A stretch of DNA of 31,291 nt from Clostridia bacterium (GTDB lineage Bacteria; Bacillota_A; Clostridia; Christensenellales; Aristaeellaceae), in the NCBI GenBank assembly GCA_017412025.1, contig JAFQOY010000152.1, positions 1 through 31,291 on the forward strand, given 5' to 3'. Below are positions 24,001 to 30,884 of this stretch, piece by piece. The translations under genes and the position numbers were made by a program. Below the pieces are notes generated by a model. The model saw only the letters and a program-made list of their open reading frames with translations, ran no database searches and was not told the DNA's origin. Position 1 is the stretch's first letter. Each line of letters starts with the position of its first letter.

Positions 24001-27000
24001 GGAGTTGGACAAGATTCGCAAGGCGGAGCGGATGTTTGAGCGGGCACTCAAGAAGGCGAAGAAGGGTGACGGCAAGTCTCACTATTCGATTGGTTGGACA
24101 AAAAACGGTAAACGCTATGTAGAAGTCGAAGAAGATATCCTTGATGGATTGCCGGAAAATGAGTGGGCTAAAGCTGCTAGAGATGCGCTGAGAAAGTTTT
24201 CTTCTGGAATCCCAGTTGGTAACAATATTATCAAAGTATCTCAAAAGACATACGGCGAGTGGATGCATTCTAAGGATGCCATGAGAATGAAGCGCGCAGA
24301 TTCTGAGACGTATGGAGATAAGATGCGTGCTGCGAATAACGCCGACGAAATTATCTGGGCTTCGACGAATTATGTGAACGAAGATGCTGTCCATAGCGGC
24401 GCAAACGGAATGAAAGACTTTGGGCGCGGTAAAGTTTTGATGAGTATCGGTGGTCGCGATTATCAAGCGGATGTACTTGTCGGGTTGAAGGAAAATGGAG
24501 AATTGCTTCTGTACGATGTGACGTATATCGAGCCGACTGAGATACAAAAAAAGAAGTCGCAGAACAGTAGTAGTTCTCGCGAAAGCGTCCCTACTAGTCA
24601 GCCTGTGACTTCTAACACCATTGTACAGCAGAATGCTGACGGTGTCAAGAATCAGGATATGCAAAGAGAGGTCGGAAAATTCTCCCTACCCTCCGGCGAT
24701 GCCCTCGACGCAGAAATCCGCGCATGGCGCGCGGGCCATCAGGCGCAGATCGACGCAGCACTCACAAACGACGGCGTGAGCCAGTTCGCAGAAAAGACCG
24801 TGCAGCACGCGGTGAGCTTACCTGTACAGGTGAAGAAGGAATTCCAGACGAATCCGCTTCTGCGCAATTATGCCAAGGACACCAATGCGGCGCAGCTTGA
24901 ACGCGCGATGGGTAACATCGAGCGGGACGGATACGAAGCGGAGGTAAATCGTTTGCTTGACGCTGAGACTTTCTCGGCAGAGGATACTGTTGAGGCTGGA
25001 GCGATTGCGATTTCCGCTTTTGAGGCTGGCGATGTGAGCACGGGTCTTGAGATGGCGCTCAAGTATCGCACGGTCGGCACTGAACAGGCGCAGGCGATGC
25101 AGAGCCGAAAGATGTTTGCCGGGATGTCTCCGACACACATTAAGCTCAAGGTTGCGGGCGAGGCAGAGCAGATGCTTTCTGATTTTATCGAAGGCCACCA
25201 GCCTAAGGCCAAAGAGGTCGATACCAGAGCGAAAGCGGCGGATGATCTGATTCGTGACATGCAGGGCGGCGATGAATCGGCCCGCGTGATGGAGGGCGGG
25301 GACTACACGATTGATGTAAGCAACAGCAAATGGGGCTTGCCGATCAATGAAAAGCAGAAAGCACTCATCGACCATTACAAGCTGAACAACGTGGCGCGGC
25401 CTGGACTGTATTACAACAGGGCGACTACCAAGCAACGTATGCTCGAAGCGATCCTTGCAACGCCTGACCCCGATGCAAACAGCGGCAACGGACTGACGCT
25501 TACGCAGCGTCTTGAGTGGATGAAGGAAGGAAAGGCTGTGGTGACGCAGGCTGACCTTGACTACATCGCAGACCAGATTCGCCAGTACAGTGCAATGCCA
25601 GATACGGATCAGGCGACTCGCGCAGGCGATCTGGCGCTTGCCAGAGCTTTTGAAGCATACGGCAACATCAAGCAGCCGACAAAGCTGGAAAAGGCGAGAA
25701 CGTGGCGATATGTGAGCATGCTGCTCAGTCTGCCTAGCGCGGAGCGTAACGTAATCGGCAACAGCGTAATGAACGCGGTCAATGCGGCAACGCACGACAC
25801 GGTCGGCGTATTTGCAGACTGGGTTACCAGCTTGTTCACAGGACAGAGAACCGCGGCAAACATCTCCTTCGGGGAACGCGCAGAGGGCTGGAACGCATGG
25901 GCGGATGAAACGGCAAACACATTCCGCGACTACTTCATGGATAAGGCGGATGTGACGCCGTCTGCGCAGGGCGAAGACCGATTCAACAAAAACCAGCGTG
26001 GCAGGGTATATCAGACGCAGGCGTTTGAAGACGTGCGGCTTGTCGAAGGATTCCTGATGAGCGTGGGCGACCGGAACTTCTGGAAGAAAGCATACGTCAA
26101 CAGCCTGGCAGAGCAGCAGCGCGTAGCCGATATGAACGGCGTGGAGCTGAACTACGACAAGGCATGCGAGATTGCCAAGGCGGAAGCCAACTATGCGACG
26201 TTCAATGAGGACAATTTCCTGCGCAATTGGCTGTCTGAGGCAAGAAAGAATCCGTATGTGGGGTTCGTGCTCGACATGGTCATGCCGTTTACTGGCGTTC
26301 CGACGAACATCACAAAGCGCATGGTGGAATACAGCCCGATTGGCATGGCGATGACGTTCCTCAAGCACGGCGGGAGGGCAATGGCCGGCGCAAACTTTGA
26401 CCAACGTTCGTTTGTGGAAGGTATTTCCAGAGGACTGAGCGGCACTGCGCTTTGGATGATCGGCATGGGCCTGGGTCAGCTTGGCGCGATTAACTTGGGT
26501 ACAGGCGGCGAGGATGACGAAAAGGTGTATAACCTCAAGGCATCCCTTGGCGAACAGTATAGCCCATTCGTCCGGATCGGCGATGAAAACATTTCTCTGG
26601 CGGCATTTGCACCTGCAATCAGCCCGATCATCATGGGCGCGACGGCATATGACATTCTGAAAGAGAGCGATGACAAGGTGCAGGCATTTACCAATGCGCT
26701 GACGTCTTCTCTTGATCAGATTTTCGACGCCAGCTATATGAGCGGTCTTGCAGACCTGTTCGACAGAAACGGAACGATTGCAGAAAATGCAATGAATACG
26801 CTTGCGACCAATCTCATCAGCCAGAACGTACCGGCGTTCATGACGCAGATTGCGACGGCGATGGACCCGTATGTGCGCGACACGAAGGATGCAAACGCAA
26901 TTGTTCAGGCGGTGAAGAACGGTCTGATTGCCAGAATCCCAGGCGCGCGCGGACAGTATCTCAACGAGAAGACGGATATTACCGGACAAGCGTTTGAGAG

Positions 27001-27472
27001 CAAGGAAGGAATCCGCAACTTTATTGACCCGTTTACAACGACCAAGGTGAACGATGATCCGGCGCTCATCGAGCTGGATCGCCTGTATGATGAACTTGGT
27101 AGCAGCACACATATCCCGAGCTATCTGGTGAAGACAAGCGGCAAGGTGACCGTACTGGCGAAGATTGCGGACGACCGGAGAGTGAACATGGATCGCTCTG
27201 CGGGCGAGAACAAGCTGACTCTGACGGCCAATGAACGCAACCATTACAATCGCCTGTACAGCGCGCTGTGCTTCGAGGGTACGGGCGATGTGCAGTATCA
27301 GAAGATTGGCAAGGTCGATACGAAATTTGAGGGCATTCGAGACGTGATGGCAAGCCGCAAGTATCAGCGCGCAAGCGACGAGGAAAAGGCCGAGATGATC
27401 AGTGATGTTATCGCTAAGGCCAAGCTTCTGACGCAGACACAGATGGTGATTGACAAGGGTTATGTATATTGA
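18077..27472 (+). CDS. giant polyvalent virion protein with metallopeptidase and LPD3-like domains
   Basis: 3131 residues in one frame, a third of the window. In order: a charged coiled-coil N-terminus (~1-80) and disordered Pro/Ala linker; helical regions; a Gly/Ala-rich hydrophobic section (~1010-1230) with the NAASEGGEEALQTG motif common in internal virion proteins and suited to membrane insertion; long coiled coils (~1290-1750); a zincin-type metallopeptidase with HELTH at 1864-1868 and a downstream ExxAD glutamate at 1927; an AT-rich LPD3-like cassette (~2002-2202); then a helical section and, at ~2720-2940, an LPD38-like C-terminal domain (MPFTGVPTNITKRMVEYSPIG). Such proteins are packaged in the head and injected with the DNA. 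I see no polymerase motif, so this is not an N4-type virion RNA polymerase. Confidence 0.85.
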   Translation: MPYTSIDEEEQLRRQLEAERKAREEAAKAEREAAEQTEKAQKEAAEATAAAEEQAKAAQEQTNEQTNETAQGTASLDPAAPINPAAPETPDPVYTGVRSGGMGRITSQDKLNAQFMREEREAIQDTRFKVSAYDTAEGYDQSKNKAHMTSMLVGHAADLPTEEESGNKVFIDYRSVRNKEQAYALMMVYSDDAAKVKGGKKLASALGMDFESFLAEAENYMYDKYGRNVFSSPYSSAAKNRAYVAGVQSIGLTGVDGQVLDPYKMTTADMMLAGRMDPSGETADALYELAKAGSKIPGNIWYGQNVTKDMFQFVDSADLTMEDYKARIAEINETFTYSNVKGASNPNVAALAELYGEIKDVYSDNSRVMGYYLRDLKKSFTDHTGLEAPPDELLDKILADTAEARDAARNETDDLEEGKKGAIDAIKEFLFGAPDAAGDMKEAEPEAEKPETKTVEQIMEELEGEKASGGGGSSTMASGGTAKVNGQELPVSAPIASTSMPSRQDLFGEDTAVDSGMQAESNPLGLSEELLNRSRKGEAVGPVYNQAANIESIPYNAEMTDEQAWAAYRAGYRLAPENYSQISRYANAEFSGLMTNQKAVESGDPHVFRKHGSILGATAQAIASSGLTGEARGSAELALMSLAADIYDMWTDPQTKMSRPAGSNMYDYAFSLDPSLVDRNAAIMDSLKTAKGAYSENVVQTAEERQARMDGYAQSVLSGHGDAHMADALAEHYAQDWVDVDADSKRNELIDAMSPLGGYFGEDGTFWQGGSLAAQEGQNIRIAGGMQGFYDFQNDLYMRTVDLLDGYTTAAHNIGTTLDKYLESANIGSLDQIVDIAYSSIQAEGNAIVADKGLQEAANAAAQAPQSTGDIVFGTNRLTTGDALKHSVNTAWTDYLDGFAHASYVMVDQATHSTTVQAIADDYRDKYGWQAEMMYRRDLNAVLDSGALSDDMAAELRMNMGRAYSIFDVGYEIDATGLKGILRQTSAELNKKLDILNTVTATLEPDQQRLIQIASGAAGNLIGMGVSTLTAGAGRALGVAGQVANAVGSAAGFGMSIFDDAYNNNVHEKGMTSGTAAKAALLETIGMTAIENFNTGSITDMFFGGASIEGVAKAARKSPANFARAMGGLWLSNAASEGGEEALQTGAEHLFDILDEEWLAYERGEKFSLARTLGTMERGLKATDYTALGKEMLNSYGAGMAYGAVFGLAGMATTGRMAFKDARAFGKYESVNLATQITEGDLEANNENLGKVHAALQKDLQDPAFRRYIDKGSMQAMQSRQVMTAMLEGTMMDTLDTATTHALKAKEYEEKATAAGKAVNASKSDYMSLRELVASGQLDKKAALESAQNRWAKAQTTYTEAQHAADKERNTAAKNVKAWLEGCKERGAVLASEGMQVRMEQIANVRMGIAKRLETLYNATENSRTEYEAILADNERSDALAQREIDYAEGAVFGEADEIDEELSVMDDAELDADIEGLTAQIAEAEARIADISSRQEELGIDGETIQAMTEQELAPLANRKEHIIAREKSRFNDAFDRMQQALEMDNEDAADQIQAEYDGIAARLQSLGVDADALTMEQYGIAPEEADAAYDEAQVKEAQRAEDEQYGKLTDDLSRRMESTNAGLEAINPARWYFARNPIYVNESQAADILSAEGLKSISQFNRRYGTKLTTKEADGAMPLDGHVLSDIGAEAAGSVNVDGDPVAEILTVLQRGKELTAAQKAEKAEARELEAERKRVESARRERVKDVATGTTKEQRDAQKAEAQAQANVDAMDAEAFIEEKYPNATDEQKAEIRKRFASGAQKAGEAMKDAAAFAARVAKKFKVAIKFVDSLDGAEGEYDGKSILIARDATQGDVIRKVILHELTHRAEGSKLYGKLSGMILDMKYGGDQARMDADIASTISRYQAFYDKKGRKDKFTEANAKQEIVADFMGEMLDGNQEMVDRLVADEPSVAQKIVDAIKGAIDKLRGVKGPELDKIRKAERMFERALKKAKKGDGKSHYSIGWTKNGKRYVEVEEDILDGLPENEWAKAARDALRKFSSGIPVGNNIIKVSQKTYGEWMHSKDAMRMKRADSETYGDKMRAANNADEIIWASTNYVNEDAVHSGANGMKDFGRGKVLMSIGGRDYQADVLVGLKENGELLLYDVTYIEPTEIQKKKSQNSSSSRESVPTSQPVTSNTIVQQNADGVKNQDMQREVGKFSLPSGDALDAEIRAWRAGHQAQIDAALTNDGVSQFAEKTVQHAVSLPVQVKKEFQTNPLLRNYAKDTNAAQLERAMGNIERDGYEAEVNRLLDAETFSAEDTVEAGAIAISAFEAGDVSTGLEMALKYRTVGTEQAQAMQSRKMFAGMSPTHIKLKVAGEAEQMLSDFIEGHQPKAKEVDTRAKAADDLIRDMQGGDESARVMEGGDYTIDVSNSKWGLPINEKQKALIDHYKLNNVARPGLYYNRATTKQRMLEAILATPDPDANSGNGLTLTQRLEWMKEGKAVVTQADLDYIADQIRQYSAMPDTDQATRAGDLALARAFEAYGNIKQPTKLEKARTWRYVSMLLSLPSAERNVIGNSVMNAVNAATHDTVGVFADWVTSLFTGQRTAANISFGERAEGWNAWADETANTFRDYFMDKADVTPSAQGEDRFNKNQRGRVYQTQAFEDVRLVEGFLMSVGDRNFWKKAYVNSLAEQQRVADMNGVELNYDKACEIAKAEANYATFNEDNFLRNWLSEARKNPYVGFVLDMVMPFTGVPTNITKRMVEYSPIGMAMTFLKHGGRAMAGANFDQRSFVEGISRGLSGTALWMIGMGLGQLGAINLGTGGEDDEKVYNLKASLGEQYSPFVRIGDENISLAAFAPAISPIIMGATAYDILKESDDKVQAFTNALTSSLDQIFDASYMSGLADLFDRNGTIAENAMNTLATNLISQNVPAFMTQIATAMDPYVRDTKDANAIVQAVKNGLIARIPGARGQYLNEKTDITGQAFESKEGIRNFIDPFTTTKVNDDPALIELDRLYDELGSSTHIPSYLVKTSGKVTVLAKIADDRRVNMDRSAGENKLTLTANERNHYNRLYSALCFEGTGDVQYQKIGKVDTKFEGIRDVMASRKYQRASDEEKAEMISDVIAKAKLLTQTQMVIDKGYVY
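24080..24682 (+). other. LPD3-like domain cassette of atypical composition inside the giant gene
   Basis: Residues ~2002-2202. The chain KNGKRYVEVEEDILDG...AKAARDALRKF...GIPVGNN...ADVLVGLKENGELLLYDVTYI follows the pattern of large polyvalent-protein domain LPD3, a small alpha/beta domain grouped with BECR-type nuclease toxins. The DNA here is much more AT-rich than the rest of the gene (for example 22 G/C of 60 at 24181-24240 against 37 of 60 at 25021-25080). The cassette starts with HYSI and ends with KFSL, similar short motifs. Confidence 0.55.
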
Positions 27473-27487
27473 AGGGAGTGACGCGCG

Positions 27488-28279
27488 ATGATCGAGGCGA
27501 GCTTCGACCGCAGCAGCAGAATGTCGGCAGTGAGCGGCGTGTACCAATACGACACAGGCCAGCGCTTGAGGATGCACGGTCTGCCCTCGCCAGATGAGCT
27601 TCTGGCGGGGGATGACCTCTTCTCTGGAACCGGCGTGACGGTGCAGGTGCACTTCTCCAATGAGGGCGATTCGCAGACGGAGATGCGCCTTGCCCAGTGG
27701 AATGACGATCGTTTGTTCTGGGTGGTGGACATCCCGGACGAATACCTGACGCGGATTGATCCGGTGCATGTGTATGTATACGTGTACCACGGCGAGAACG
27801 GCGACAGCAGCCGGGCTCGGACGGAGTATGAGGGCGTATTCAGCCCTATCAGCAGACCCACGCCGAACAATGTCGCCAGCGAGGACATGCTGAGCCAATG
27901 GGCAAATCTGGAAGCAGAGGTTGACCTGGTGCTCAGCAGCGTGCATACGTCCATCACGAACGCAAAGACATATGCCGCCAGCGCAAAAAATGCGGCCGAA
28001 GATGCTGATGAATCGGCGAAAGATGCACAGGACGCTGCGCAGTCGGCTAACGCGGCGACGCAGCGGCTTGAAGGAATTGAACGGATGTGGGACGGCGTGA
28101 CTGTTCAGACTGTTGACCTTCCTGCTGGATCGGCCGCATACGCCAAGCTGGAAGACGGTGCGCTGATCTATGGTCTGCCCAGAGGCGCAGACGGGCAGAA
28201 GGGAGAGACGGGTGACACAGGCCCGGCGGATATTACGCTGTCCTTTGCGGATGGCGTGCTCACAATCACACCAAAGTAA
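27488..28279 (+). CDS. baseplate/fibre protein with collagen-like tip, BppU-like
   Basis: 263 residues. The N-terminal ~150 form a beta-sandwich (VTVQVHFSNEGD, RLFWVVDIPDEYLTRIDPVHVYVYVYHG) like the N-terminal domain of lactococcal BppU baseplate proteins. Then an Ala-rich coiled coil (~165-205), a Gly-X-Y collagen-like stretch (GADGQKGETGDTGPA) and a closing beta strand pair (LSFADGVLTITPK). Trimeric attachment protein linking virion to receptor-binding tips is the likely role. GAAGGGAG precedes the ATG, 15 bases after the giant gene. Confidence 0.65.
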   Translation: MIEASFDRSSRMSAVSGVYQYDTGQRLRMHGLPSPDELLAGDDLFSGTGVTVQVHFSNEGDSQTEMRLAQWNDDRLFWVVDIPDEYLTRIDPVHVYVYVYHGENGDSSRARTEYEGVFSPISRPTPNNVASEDMLSQWANLEAEVDLVLSSVHTSITNAKTYAASAKNAAEDADESAKDAQDAAQSANAATQRLEGIERMWDGVTVQTVDLPAGSAAYAKLEDGALIYGLPRGADGQKGETGDTGPADITLSFADGVLTITPK

Positions 28280-28291
28280 GGAGGGATACGT

Positions 28292-28699
28292 ATGGCGAAC
28301 AACAGCTTTAACGCTCTGGTTGCGGATGTTAATGAGAAGATCGGCGAAATGAACAAGGCGATTTCCGAAGCGAACGGAGCTGCAGCAGTAGCCAGAAGCG
28401 CAGCGGATACGGCGACGCAGGAAACTGGGAAAGCCGTTGCAGCGACCGGTGCGGCAACCGAAGCGGCAGAGGCGGCAAACGCCGAAGCGGACGCCTGGGA
28501 GAATGTGGAGGTTGCGACTGAGACCGTGGACGATGTTGCAGAAGCCGATGTGTCCGTTACGGAGGCTGAAGGCAAGAAGCAGATGATTTTCAAGATTCCG
28601 CGAGGAAAGGACGGCGCAGCAGGCGCCAAGGGCGACACTGGTGCGAGCGGCGTGTCGTTTTCGCTCTCCGGCACGCGGCTCTATATCACGACCGGCTGA
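28292..28699 (+). CDS. collagen-like coiled-coil fibre protein
   Basis: 135 residues: an Ala-rich coiled coil (~10-70), a beta linker (KKQMIFKIPRG) and a Gly-X-Y run (GKDGAAGAKGDTGASG) followed by VSFSLSGTRLYITTG. The C-terminal ~55 residues align by eye with those of the preceding protein, so it is a shortened paralogue lacking the N-terminal sandwich. Probably part of the same fibre or baseplate assembly. TAAGGAGG precedes the ATG. Confidence 0.6.
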   Translation: MANNSFNALVADVNEKIGEMNKAISEANGAAAVARSAADTATQETGKAVAATGAATEAAEAANAEADAWENVEVATETVDDVAEADVSVTEAEGKKQMIFKIPRGKDGAAGAKGDTGASGVSFSLSGTRLYITTG

Positions 28700-28711
28700 G
28701 GAGGAACGAGG

Positions 28712-29566
28712 ATGGCGACAAAGATTCCGGCATACAGCTTCAGCGGCACGCACGCCTCTGAGGTGAAAAACGGCTATTGGTACATCTACCTGAAATCCGG
28801 TGGCACGCTCAATATGACCTATGCAAAATCCGGCGTGGAGGTCTGCATCATAGGCGGCGGCGCCGGCGGAGTGCGAAGCAACAGCACGGATGCCGGTTCC
28901 GGCGGCGGCGGCGGAGCGGTCACGAATCGATCCGGGATAAGCATTGCGGCGGGCACAGGCTATCCTATTGCCGTGGGCGACGGCGGACCGGTCCCGTCCG
29001 CAGGCCAGACTGCGAGCGGCGGCGCTTCTTCGGCGTTTGGTTTTACAGCCGCCGGCGGCGTATCCGGCGGGGGAAACGGCGGCGTGGGCACGGGTGCTGC
29101 CGGCGGAACCGGCGCGTATGCGTTCGGCGACAGCGGTCTGTCCCGTTATGGCGGCGGCGGCGGCGCTGGCGGTTCGGGCCCGGGCGGCGCTGGCGGCGGC
29201 GGCACGGGCGGGCAGACTGCCAATTATTTCAATGCTGTTGCACCCGCTTCGGCAGGCGCCGCGAATACAGGCGGCGGCGGCGGAGGCCAGGGACCGGGCG
29301 CATACTGGGATAACGGAACAAGCTACGCGCAGGGCGGCGATGCGGCAGCCGGCGGCAGCGGCGTCGTGATTCTGCGCGGCACCCAGGACGACAATCTGCC
29401 GGTATGGTTCAATGGAACGCAGCTTACCGAAATCTATTTCAATGGAACAAGGATTTCCGGTCTGATCTATGGAGGAACGAGACTTTTTGCAGGGAGGTGT
29501 AGAGAATGGCTGTTGAAGCGATGGGGATGCAGATCCGCATTCCGCAAGGCGATACAGGCAGCGTGA
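28712..29566 (+). CDS. glycine-rich receptor-binding (adhesin-like) protein
   Basis: 284 residues. The first ~45 are a beta-strand domain (AYSFSGTHASEVKNGYWYIY); residues ~47-220 are extremely glycine-rich with many GGGG runs and interspersed aromatic and Asn residues, as in phage adhesins built from polyglycine-II layers. The C-terminal part has two WFNG/YFNG-type repeats (VWFNGTQLTEIYFNGTRISG). Such proteins bind host surface receptors and evolve fast. The last 20 codons (CREWLLKRWGC...) overlap the next gene by 61 bases and look unlike the rest, probably a shifted reading of it. GAGGAACGAGG precedes the ATG. Confidence 0.65.
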   Translation: MATKIPAYSFSGTHASEVKNGYWYIYLKSGGTLNMTYAKSGVEVCIIGGGAGGVRSNSTDAGSGGGGGAVTNRSGISIAAGTGYPIAVGDGGPVPSAGQTASGGASSAFGFTAAGGVSGGGNGGVGTGAAGGTGAYAFGDSGLSRYGGGGGAGGSGPGGAGGGGTGGQTANYFNAVAPASAGAANTGGGGGGQGPGAYWDNGTSYAQGGDAAAGGSGVVILRGTQDDNLPVWFNGTQLTEIYFNGTRISGLIYGGTRLFAGRCREWLLKRWGCRSAFRKAIQAA

Positions 29567-29871
29567 AATTCGTTTGCTACAATGGTGAAGTTTTACAGGA
29601 TGATCGAGCGCTATTTACGGTTGCGAGCAGAAGCGGCATACCCATTCTGCGCAAAGTGCTCAGTCCTGACGAAAAAGGTGAAGCTTTTTGTCTGCCGTTT
29701 ACCTTTGAAGAGACATCGAAAATGAAGCCGGACAGCTATGAATGGTCGCTGCGGGTGGTGAGCGAAGGCGCATTTGATTCAAACGGCAAAATGACGGGCG
29801 CAAAAGCCAGCCATACACCTGTACTGTGCGGAAAACTCATCATTCTACCCGTGGCAGGAGGTGCCAAATGA
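29506..29871 (+). CDS. small beta-rich tail protein
   Basis: 121 residues, predicted beta-rich (IRIPQGDTGSVKFVCYNG, YEWSLRVVSEGAF), ending HTPVLCGKLIILPVAGGAK. It resembles the N-terminal sandwich of BppU-like baseplate proteins and stands alone here. GGGAGG lies eight to ten bases before the ATG. The stop overlaps the next start (ATGA). Function beyond structural is not clear. Confidence 0.6.
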   Translation: MAVEAMGMQIRIPQGDTGSVKFVCYNGEVLQDDRALFTVASRSGIPILRKVLSPDEKGEAFCLPFTFEETSKMKPDSYEWSLRVVSEGAFDSNGKMTGAKASHTPVLCGKLIILPVAGGAK

Positions 29872-30272
29872 GGTTGTCAGAGACGAACATGCCTCGTTTT
29901 CGGTTGGTATCGGAAACGGAAGTAAAGGTTCAAATCGAAAAAACCAGAGGTCCTCAGGGACCGGCTGGCCCGACCGGCGCGGATGGATACAGCCCGACGA
30001 TTGAGTTGAATCGTGTGAGCGGCGGCGTACAGATCAGAGTGAGGAACAAGAACGGCGAAGACATTGAAACCGTATATGACGGAAGAAACGGCACAGGCGA
30101 AGGCGGCGGTGGTTTTGATTACAGAATTGGTCGTGGTCTGAAGGTGACGGACGGAGACACGCTGGAAGTGGACACGGCGGATGTGGTCGAGGAAGATAAT
30201 ACGCTGCCGATCACGTCGGCTGCGGTGTATGAAACCGTGGGCAACATCAACGCGCTTCTGGCGACGATTTAA
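29868..30272 (+). CDS. collagen-containing fibre protein
   Basis: 134 residues: a short beta N-terminus, a collagen-like RGPQGPAGPTGADGYSP stretch (~26-42), a beta pair (GVQIRVRNKNGEDIETVYDG), a Gly-rich turn and a C-terminal part (GRGLKVTDGDTLEVDTAD, LPITSAAVYETVGNINALLATI). The ending is a common tail-fibre C-terminus motif (ITSAAVY). ATG 29868 overlaps the preceding stop and has GGAGG five bases upstream. Likely a tip or adaptor of the fibre complex. Confidence 0.6.
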   Translation: MRLSETNMPRFRLVSETEVKVQIEKTRGPQGPAGPTGADGYSPTIELNRVSGGVQIRVRNKNGEDIETVYDGRNGTGEGGGGFDYRIGRGLKVTDGDTLEVDTADVVEEDNTLPITSAAVYETVGNINALLATI

Positions 30273-30287
30273 GGAGGACGATAGACG

Positions 30288-30869
30288 ATGAGCACGCAGA
30301 GCGAAATCACAAGAATACAGACGGCGAGAAACAAGCTGCGCAGCAAGGCAGTTGCGTTGGGTATCGCCCAGAGTACGGCAAAGATTGATACACTGGCAAC
30401 GGCGTTTGACGGGATCGAAAACAGAGGCGCTGTATCTGCGCAGGTACAGGAAGGCACGACCTACACGATTCCAAAGGGATACCACAACGGAAGCGGCACA
30501 GTATCCGGCGTGGCGGGCGGCGGGAACTATGAACTGGAGACAGGCAAAGTAGTTACGCCGACCAAGAGCCAACAGAACATCACGCCAGCAAGCGGCAAGT
30601 ATGGCCTTGCAGAAGTGACTGTTGAAGCGATCCCGGAGAACTATCAGGATGTTTCTGACGTGACGGCGGTCGAGGCGGATGTACTGACGAACAAGATTTT
30701 TGTTAAAGCCGACGGCGAAGTCGCAGCCGGCACGATGAAGAACAACGGCGCGATCAGCAGGAGCATCGACGGCCTGACTACGACGAGCGCGACGATCCCG
30801 GCTGGCTACACCAGCGGCGGCACGGTGAGCCTGACCAGCGACATCGAAAATGCGCTTGCGGCGATTTAA
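30288..30869 (+). CDS. tail fibre-like repeat protein A
   Basis: 193 residues. An N-terminal helix (STQSEITRIQTARNKLRSKA, LATAFDGI) precedes beta repeats. Visible units include YTIPKGYHNGSGTVSG, a VVTPTKSQQNITPASGKYGL unit with EVTVEAIPENY, and TIPAGYTSGGTVS. These repeats are typical of Firmicutes-phage tail proteins that make triple beta-helical or Ig-like stems. TAAGGAGG precedes the ATG. It is paralogous to the next gene. Confidence 0.6.
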   Translation: MSTQSEITRIQTARNKLRSKAVALGIAQSTAKIDTLATAFDGIENRGAVSAQVQEGTTYTIPKGYHNGSGTVSGVAGGGNYELETGKVVTPTKSQQNITPASGKYGLAEVTVEAIPENYQDVSDVTAVEADVLTNKIFVKADGEVAAGTMKNNGAISRSIDGLTTTSATIPAGYTSGGTVSLTSDIENALAAI

Positions 30870-30884
30870 GGGAGGGATGCAGGC

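Noticed and set aside
18077..27472. N4-type virion RNA polymerase, given the N4-gp56 capsid family and similar protein size
   Set aside because: I find none of the single-subunit RNA polymerase motifs; domain pattern is peptidase plus polyvalent domains.
24818..28753. 1311-codon open frame on the minus strand across the giant gene and fibre genes
   Set aside because: Exact antisense shadow of well-supported plus-strand genes, with no ribosome site and an implausible Arg/His/Cys-rich chain; it results from codon bias in a GC-rich gene.
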